From: Chthoniobacterales bacterium
GTDB lineage: Bacteria > Verrucomicrobiota > Verrucomicrobiia > Chthoniobacterales > UBA10450
NCBI GenBank assembly: GCA_025980625.1
Contig: JAICXG010000055.1
Coordinates: 1-13,067 of the forward strand
DNA length: 13,067 nucleotides
Direction: 5' to 3'
The notes under the pieces were generated by a model. That model did no database searches and was not told where the DNA came from. It worked only from the letters and a program-made list of their open reading frames with translations. A program made the position numbers and the translations under genes. Positions within the stretch are counted from its first letter, which is position 1, and the number at the start of each line of letters is the position of its first letter. This document shows positions 8,901-13,067 of this stretch, in pieces.

Positions 8901-9218
8901 CAACTCGGTAATGACGCGCAGGCCGCGTTCATGCGCGGCAGCGAGAAATGCCTGGAAATCGGCGAGGGTGCCGTAGGCCGGGTTCACATCGAAATAATCA
9001 GCGATGTCGTACCCGTCATCGCGTAGTGGCGATGGATAGAACGGCAGCAACCAGACCGCGGTGACGCCGAGTTCCTGGAGGTAATTGAGCTTTTCGATCA
9101 GGCCGCGAAAATCGCCGATCCCGTCCCCATCGCTGTCGTGAAAGGTCTTAACATGGAGCTCGTAAATGACAGCGTCCTTGTACCAAAGTGGATCGGGAAC
9201 GACGGCTTCCTCGGGCAT
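5952..9218 (-). CDS. treS: trehalose synthase-maltokinase fusion (TreS-Mak)
   Basis: A 1088-residue cytoplasmic two-domain enzyme. Residues 1-550 are a GH13 trehalose synthase (maltose alpha-D-glucosyltransferase), which interconverts maltose and trehalose. Its landmarks are WYKDAVIYELHVKTF, VINHTSDQNPWF (His110), GVDGLRLDAIPY with nucleophile Asp208, LLAEANQWPED with acid/base Glu250, and FLRNHDEL with Asp316. Residues about 565-1088 are a maltokinase, which phosphorylates maltose to maltose 1-phosphate with ATP. Its landmarks are CRWFGAKA, SNSSMLF with FLKLYRKLEDGMNPEVEV, HGDYHLGQ (Asp944) and DFEGEP (961-966). The fusion is a known architecture feeding the GlgE route to alpha-glucan. The frame stays open back to 9401, but residues before Met at 9218 are Arg/Cys-rich and overlap the upstream gene, and homology starts right after this Met; AAAGG lies just upstream. 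Three CCT-AAC-GAA (Pro-Asn-Glu) copies of the window's repeated motif lie in the kinase half, and another spans the stop codon. Confidence 0.96.
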   Translation of the reverse strand: MPEEAVVPDPLWYKDAVIYELHVKTFHDSDGDGIGDFRGLIEKLNYLQELGVTAVWLLPFYPSPLRDDGYDIADYFDVNPAYGTLADFQAFLAAAHERGLRVITELVINHTSDQNPWFQKSRRAPPGSAEREMYVWNETPERYTDARIIFKDFETSNWAWDPVAKAYYWHRFYSHQPDLNFDNPAVHEIVQRILDFWLVMGVDGLRLDAIPYLYEREGTNCENLPETHQYLKKLRAHMDAKFPGRMLLAEANQWPEDAVAYFGEGDESHMNFHFPLMPRMFMALQMEDRFPIIDILEQTPPIPDSCQWAMFLRNHDELTLEMVTDEERDYMWRVYATDPTARINLGIRRRLAPLLANNRRKIELLNIILFSMFGTPVLYYGDEIGMGDNFYLGDRNGCRTPMQWSSDRNAGFSNANPQQLYLPITIDPEYHYEAINVENQQKNLSSLLWWMRRVIGMRKNYRAFSRGSIEFLHPDNAKVLAFLRRFENETILVVVNLSRFSQPLEIDLSRFAGSAPMEIFSRNVFPTIRKTPYLLTIGPHGHYWFAIESHKEKRASKKRIVPSVDAEANLNALLIDGQRTALEREILPGYLQTCRWFGAKAKKIRQIQITEQIPLPNESAQMWLVQVDYSEGGPEIYSLPVQLTNGAAAEKLARTAPEAVMARLGPSRALLHDAIWDAKFRENLFQLMAKGANLKGRSGSLLGVGSSLLAQQPNEQAPPSQVVKAEQSNSSMLFDNRFFLKLYRKLEDGMNPEVEVTRFLTERAQFAHVPAFVGAIEYRRPRSEPTVVALLQAAAPNESDAWALTLDAVGRYFERVLARKADLQSEMIAPGPLFDQLVGGVYPEKAKLIAQRTAEMHLALASDTTDKNFAPEPFNAMAQRSVYQNMRASVRRIFALLQKKLPHLPEAFRDEAAQVLAAEQQILDAEHQTLERHASAAKIRIHGDYHLGQLLYTGKDFVILDFEGEPARPLSERKLKRSALRDVAGMMRSFQYAAYSALWQPAMRSEDVPFLERWADIWYRQMSAVFLESYLTTAAGAVFLPQKQGDLAPLLQAYLIDKAVYEVGYELNHRPDWIVIPVRGVKHILHLA

Positions 9219-9315
9219 ACATGACCTTTGCCGCAGAACAGGTCCCGCGCAATTTATCCGCCGCGCGCGGGGCAGGCCGCCGCCGTCCGTGAACCGCAGC
9301 CGAGTGCTGCCGAAT

Positions 9316-10494
9316 CTACAAGGGGAGGATGTGCAGACCCGTCGGTGCCGCCGGTGCGCCTGCGTTGAATTGTAATTTCGCGCGCTCGGCTGCGAGAACA
9401 CTCTGCGAGGAAGCGTCTGTTAAGTCACCTTCATAGACTTCGATATACTTGGCTGCGAGCGAGACGCCATGCTCGAGCGCATCCTGGAGCGGGATCGGCG
9501 TCTCGGGTAACGGCACCGGATCTGGATCTTGATAGAGACGTGCGGGATCATCGATTGCGCGGCAGACCAGTTGAAAGCCTTTCGGGAAAGTGACCAGTGC
9601 CGGCGGCGGGGCGTGCGGCGGTGGGACCGCATACAGGGCCGAGACCATTGTCCCGAGATGGTCCGGGAAGGTGGCCTTCGCCCAGTTCGAGATGCTATTT
9701 TGAAGGCTCTGGCCGATTGGTCCTGGAATCACCGGTGTGAGGGTGAGGAGCAGTGAGGTGGTGGGAAAGCTGCTTGCATACGTGGTGATGATGCTTTCGG
9801 CAACCGGTGTGTAGGCGGAGCTGAAATCCGGGTAGGAAGTAACCAAACCCGGATAGCCCGGCGGTGGGTTCTCGGCCAGGTCAGTCATCGCGTTGGCGTC
9901 TTCGTCGGTGCCGGCGAGATAGAGATTGAATTGCTCCATGAAGCCGCCGAGCACGACATAGGAAAGGGCAGGATTAGAGTCGTACCTCGCACCAAAGGCG
10001 GCAACAAACTTGTTCCACTTCGCAAGGTAAGCGGTATCCCAGGGCAGCGGCTGATTACCGATCGAAAGCCCCGTATCTGGATCGATCTCCTGCATGACAT
10101 ACTTATAAACCACCGGATCAGTGGTGTAGATCCAATCCGGGCTCCACAGCCCGGCCGCGATGCTGATGCACAATTTTTTTCCATGCGCGGCGGCAACCGC
10201 GATGGCGGCATCAATGTTTTCCCAATCGTAGACGTCACCGTTGTCCGGCTGAATCGCCGCCCAGCTGATGCGCAGGCGGTAGCCATCGACGTTTGGGTTG
10301 TCAATTACCGGATTGAGGCTCAAGTCGACAGCGCCGGTATGGGCGGGATCGTTAAGAAGGTCGTAAATGCCGCTCGGCTGCGGTTTAAGGGTGGTGGCGT
10401 AGAGCGATCCGGCGCAGCAAAAGGCGAGTAGCGCCGCCCCCTGTAGACGACCGCGCCGAGGGCAGAAAATCTTTGATAGGGCTGACCGCTTCAT
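9316..10494 (-). CDS. secreted glycoside-hydrolase-like TIM-barrel protein
   Basis: A 392-residue protein with a basic N-terminus and a signal peptide ending near residue 33. The body looks like a (beta/alpha)8 glycosidase of the GH5/GH42-like clan. It has GYRLRISWAAIQPDNGDVYDWENID (71-95), a beta-strand-3-like KKLCISIAAGLWSPDW, VVLGGFMEQFN with a possible acid/base Glu187, and AAKYIEVYEGDL with a possible nucleophile at Glu352 or Glu355. I cannot assign a substrate or GH number. The C-terminus ends with APAAPTGLHI, which resembles the first strand of a fibronectin type III domain, but no such domain follows in any frame. AGGA precedes the ATG at 10494 by about 10 nt. It lies between kamA (148 bp upstream) and treS-mak (97 bp downstream), suggesting a shared role in carbohydrate supply. 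Confidence 0.7.
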   Translation of the reverse strand: MKRSALSKIFCPRRGRLQGAALLAFCCAGSLYATTLKPQPSGIYDLLNDPAHTGAVDLSLNPVIDNPNVDGYRLRISWAAIQPDNGDVYDWENIDAAIAVAAAHGKKLCISIAAGLWSPDWIYTTDPVVYKYVMQEIDPDTGLSIGNQPLPWDTAYLAKWNKFVAAFGARYDSNPALSYVVLGGFMEQFNLYLAGTDEDANAMTDLAENPPPGYPGLVTSYPDFSSAYTPVAESIITTYASSFPTTSLLLTLTPVIPGPIGQSLQNSISNWAKATFPDHLGTMVSALYAVPPPHAPPPALVTFPKGFQLVCRAIDDPARLYQDPDPVPLPETPIPLQDALEHGVSLAAKYIEVYEGDLTDASSQSVLAAERAKLQFNAGAPAAPTGLHILPL

Positions 10495-10625
10495 AACACG
10501 TTCCTGGTCCCAGCCGCCATGTCGCGGCCGGTATTTGAGGGTCGGAACGGATTCCGCGGAGATGCCCTACCCCTGTTAGGGAAGCGAAAGGCATGCCACG
10601 GCTGCCGAAAGTTGCGGCCCGGCAC

Positions 10626-10643
10626 GCTGCGCCTCGGCGCAGC
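10626..10643. repeat. hairpin at the kamA stop codon
   Basis: gctgcgcc and ggcgcagc form an 8-bp GC-rich stem with a 2-nt spacer (a stem of 7 bp with 4-nt loop in RNA). It begins at the kamA stop codon on the minus strand. There is no U-run after it, so it may be an attenuating or 3'-stabilising structure rather than a full terminator. Confidence 0.35.
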
Positions 10644-11851
10644 TATGAATACAAATATTCGTCGTGATATTCGCGCTGGGGCGCGAACTGCACGCTGACG
10701 TCGCTCCCGGTCTCTGGATACTCGAAGATTTTTCCTTCGTAATTGCGGAACACGATCTTCTCGTGGTCGTGGTAAAGGACGTAGCCGGGGTTGATCGGCA
10801 CCTTGCCGCCGCCGCCGGGGGCGTCGATCACAAATTGCGGCACGGCATAGCCGCTGGTGTGACCGCGCAGCCCTTCGATGATCTCGATCCCTTTCGCGAC
10901 GGAAGCCCGCAGGTGGGAAGAGCCGTTGATCAGGTCACACTGATAAAGGTAATAAGGACGCACCCGGCACATGAGGAGTTTGTGCACGAGCACCTTCATC
11001 GTCTCAAGGTCGTCATTTACACCGGCGAGGAGAACGCTCTGGTTGCCTAACGGAATCCCGTGATTCGCGAGCCGCTCGAGCGCGATCCGCACTTCGCTCG
11101 TCAGTTCGCGCGGATGATTGACGTGAATGCTCATCCAGAGCGGATGATACTTTTGCAGCATCGCGCACAACTCCGGCGTAATCCGCTGCGGAAGAAAAAT
11201 CGGGACGCGCGTGCCGATGCGGAGAAACTCGATGTGCGGGATCGCGCGCAAACGCGCGAGCATTTTCTCCAGCTTTCCATCGCTAAAGAGCAGGGCGTCG
11301 CCCCCGGAAAGCAGGACATCGCGCACTTCGGTGTGTTCTTCGAGATACTTGAACGCGGCTTCAAACTCGGTGTGCAGTTCCTGTTCGCCCACCCCGCTCA
11401 CGACACGGCTGCGGGTGCAATATCGGCAGTAGCTCGCACAGCGATCGGTCACCAAAAACAACACGCGATCGGGATAACGATGCACCAGCCCTGGCACCGG
11501 CATATGTGAGTCTTCCCCGCACGGGTCAGCCATATCGTAGGGCGAACCCCAGGTCTCCTCGATCCGCGGTATCACCTGGCGCCGGATCGGACAATTGGGG
11601 TTATCCGCCTCGATCAGGTTGAAAAAATGCGGGGTGATGGCGAGTGCGAGCTTGTCTCCCGAGAGCAAAACTCCGGCGCGCTCTTCTTCAGAGAGCGCGA
11701 GATGCTCCTCGAGTTGGCCCAGCGAAGTGATCCGATTCTTCAGCTGCCATTTCCAATCGTTCCAGAGTTCCGGCGCGACATCGCGGAAGAAGCCAGGCGC
11801 GTGGGAGACGAACTCTTTCCCGTCCTTTATGCCTTCGGCAAGAGTTAGCAT
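10643..11851 (-). CDS. kamA: lysine 2,3-aminomutase
   Basis: A radical SAM, PLP-dependent enzyme that converts L-lysine to L-beta-lysine. In the 402-residue reading the iron-sulfur ligands are Cys138, Cys142 and Cys145 (CASYCRYC). SGGDALLFSDGKLE and FVIDAPGGGGKVP carry the PLP site with Lys350. Asp306 (YQCDL) and Asp343 (VIDAPG) correspond to the two aspartates that bind the lysine side-chain amine in the Clostridium enzyme, with the same spacing to the PLP lysine, so a true lysine mutase is more likely than the EF-P modifying paralogue EpmB, which is also shorter. Start: a TTG at 11884 would give 413 residues, but it lies between a consensus-like -35 and -10, so I prefer the ATG at 11851. 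Neither has a Shine-Dalgarno. No beta-lysine acetyltransferase (ablB) is in the window. It is divergent from the debranching enzyme gene. Confidence 0.93.
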   Translation of the reverse strand: MLTLAEGIKDGKEFVSHAPGFFRDVAPELWNDWKWQLKNRITSLGQLEEHLALSEEERAGVLLSGDKLALAITPHFFNLIEADNPNCPIRRQVIPRIEETWGSPYDMADPCGEDSHMPVPGLVHRYPDRVLFLVTDRCASYCRYCTRSRVVSGVGEQELHTEFEAAFKYLEEHTEVRDVLLSGGDALLFSDGKLEKMLARLRAIPHIEFLRIGTRVPIFLPQRITPELCAMLQKYHPLWMSIHVNHPRELTSEVRIALERLANHGIPLGNQSVLLAGVNDDLETMKVLVHKLLMCRVRPYYLYQCDLINGSSHLRASVAKGIEIIEGLRGHTSGYAVPQFVIDAPGGGGKVPINPGYVLYHDHEKIVFRNYEGKIFEYPETGSDVSVQFAPQREYHDEYLYS

Positions 11852-11867
11852 TTGATTTAAGGAGAAA

Positions 11868-11905
11868 AAGCTAAGGGCACTCAATTTTGTGTCAATGAGG
11901 GCACT
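11868..11905 (-). promoter_or_regulatory. candidate kamA promoter with paired operator-like repeats
   Basis: On the minus strand, TTGACA (11895-11890) is a perfect -35, followed after 16 bp by TAGCTT (11873-11868), a weak -10 that keeps the key T, A and final T. The 8-mer AGTGCCCT occurs twice, at 11905-11898 just before the -35 and at 11881-11874 touching the -10, with a 24-bp period. This arrangement suits a regulator that binds across the promoter. The predicted start point would leave only about ten leader bases before the ATG at 11851. Confidence 0.45.
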
Positions 11906-12092
11906 TTCTGGTGCGCCGCGTTCGTCCCGGTTCCCTCGCGGGGACAGCAGGCCAGGCGCAAAGACGAAACAGCCATTGCCGGCTCGGGCTACGAAAGTCT
12001 AGCGCAGCGTTTCTCGTCAATCGATCGAAGGAGCCTGAGGCCGGCACCGCGATGGGAGCTTTTGGCTGGCGCGAGAGAAAAATTTGGGAGCA

Positions 12093-13067
12093 ATGTCGAA
12101 GTCAAAAAAGAAGCCGGCCAGCCCGAGATCGCAGCCGGCCGATCACCAGGACGGCCATGAGTTAGTGCCGGGAAGCACGGCGATCAGGGGAAGCATCACC
12201 CATGCGGTAGTGATCAAGCATGGCGATCTCTTTTTCCTCAGTGAACCCGACGGAAGCGTGCCGCTGAGCGACGGCCACGGCTTCGGGCTCTATTATCACG
12301 ACTGCCGGTTCCTCAATGGTTACGAGTTGCGGGTGGCGGGACGCAGGCCCGAGGCGCTCGTGCGCAATGCCGAACTTGGCTACAAAGCCGTGCTCGGTCT
12401 TTCCAACCCGGAAATCCATTCCGATGGCAAAGTGCTGCCCAAACATCTGGTCGAAATCCGCTGGTCGCGGGTCATCTCGAGCGAGCGTCTCGCGCTCTTC
12501 GACACTTTCAGGCTACAGAGCCTTGCGCCGGAACCGATCGCGCTGCCGTTCGAGCTCCGGTTCCAATCAGGATTCGAGGATGTGTTTGCGATTCGCGGCT
12601 TGTTTGAAGCGAAACGCGGCAAGCTTCACCCGCCGGAATGGAAAACCGGCACGCTCCATCTCTTGTACGAAGGGGCGGACCAGATTAACCGCGAAGTCAC
12701 GATTCACTTCTCACCAGCGCCGGACGAGAAGCAGGAAGGTGGCGCGCGTTTCGAAGTTGCGCTGCCGCCGCGAGGTTGCCAACAGCTTTCAATTTCACTC
12801 CTTGTCTCAGAATCTCCGGAGAAGAAAAAGAAGAGCGACGGTTTGCACCGAGCGCCGCCACAACCACGCGGCACGATTTCAGAGATCGACGAATCACCCT
12901 GGCTGGAAGGCAAAACCCACTTTGATACCGACAGCCTGACTCTCGATCGGGTGATGGGTCGATCGTTGCGCGATCTGGGCGTGCTGCGAAGCCGCCTGCG
13001 TAATATCAATTATTTCGCGGCGGGTGTTCCCTGGTTCGTCGCGCTCTTTGGTCGCGACAGCATCATC
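12093..13067 (+). CDS. glycogen debranching-type enzyme (amylo-alpha-1,6-glucosidase family), 5' part
   Basis: The first 325 codons of a gene that leaves the window at the right edge. After a Lys-rich start, residues about 35-240 match the N-terminal domain (GDE_N_bis type) of bacterial amylo-alpha-1,6-glucosidase proteins: VVIKHGDLFFLSEPDGS, then GFGLYYHDCRFLNGYEL, then a beta-sandwich pattern. A charged linker (about 247-275, ESPEKKKKSDG) leads to YFAAGVPWFVALFGRDSII, the conserved entry to the (alpha/alpha)6 catalytic domain. The enzyme would remove branch points or short side chains from alpha-glucans. The ATG at 12093 has GGGAG only 2 nt away, which is tight; later in-frame GTG codons are possible starts. 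It is divergent from kamA, with about 240 bp between the start codons. The match to TreS-maltokinase metabolism supports a shared alpha-glucan/trehalose pathway, but no GlgE or branching enzyme is visible. Confidence 0.88.
   Translation, partial: MSKSKKKPASPRSQPADHQDGHELVPGSTAIRGSITHAVVIKHGDLFFLSEPDGSVPLSDGHGFGLYYHDCRFLNGYELRVAGRRPEALVRNAELGYKAVLGLSNPEIHSDGKVLPKHLVEIRWSRVISSERLALFDTFRLQSLAPEPIALPFELRFQSGFEDVFAIRGLFEAKRGKLHPPEWKTGTLHLLYEGADQINREVTIHFSPAPDEKQEGGARFEVALPPRGCQQLSISLLVSESPEKKKKSDGLHRAPPQPRGTISEIDESPWLEGKTHFDTDSLTLDRVMGRSLRDLGVLRSRLRNINYFAAGVPWFVALFGRDSII

Noticed and set aside
9219..9401. A 61-residue N-terminal extension of TreS
   Set aside because: The residues are Arg- and Cys-rich without family similarity, overlap the end of the upstream gene, and the conserved TreS start follows directly after the Met at 9218.

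Overview
The window most likely comes from a member of the Verrucomicrobiota, probably a Spartobacteria/Chthoniobacterales-type soil bacterium. The clearest evidence is the 16S rRNA gene on the minus strand. It contains an exact match to the EUB338-III probe site (positions 3016-3033), which is typical of Verrucomicrobiales relatives, and its 5' end has the GTGGATAAGACATGCAAGTC wording I associate with that phylum. The DNA is GC-rich, and most genes lie on the minus strand.

Layout. Positions 1-657 (minus) hold the N-terminal 219 residues of a type I-beta DAHP synthase, the entry enzyme of the shikimate pathway. Positions 658-1815 are mostly non-coding. They contain a palindrome, a degenerate copy of the DNA that flanks the 16S 3' end, a frameshifted lipoprotein-like gene (plus strand), short tandem repeats and a strong rho-independent terminator facing the 16S gene. 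Positions 1816-3382 (minus) are a complete 16S rRNA gene. No tRNA, 23S or 5S follows it. It has its own terminator about 235 nt downstream and the next gene on that strand is DAHP synthase, so this is an orphan (unlinked) 16S gene. Positions 3383-3929 hold the 16S leader and upstream region, including a long inverted repeat.

Positions 3930-4778 (plus) encode an EamA/DMT-family permease. It converges, with a 41-bp overlap, on a minus-strand run of genes: kamA (lysine 2,3-aminomutase), a secreted glycoside-hydrolase-like protein, a trehalose synthase-maltokinase fusion, a secreted DUF1223 thioredoxin-like protein and a secreted KTSC-domain protein. Divergent from kamA, the start of a glycogen-debranching-type enzyme (plus strand) runs off the right edge.

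How the genes work together. TreS-maltokinase can interconvert trehalose and maltose and phosphorylate maltose to maltose 1-phosphate, which feeds GlgE-type alpha-glucan synthesis. The debranching enzyme would act on such glucans. KamA makes beta-lysine, which in some organisms leads to an osmolyte, so a storage and stress theme is possible but inferred.

The most unusual signal is a short motif, TTCGTTAGGC, scattered through coding and non-coding DNA. Six copies are exact at 10 nt, and the core CGTTAGGC occurs eight times in 13 kb, seven of them on the plus strand. It looks like a genome-wide signal sequence, for example uptake-, segregation- or protein-binding-type. Its function is unknown from this window.
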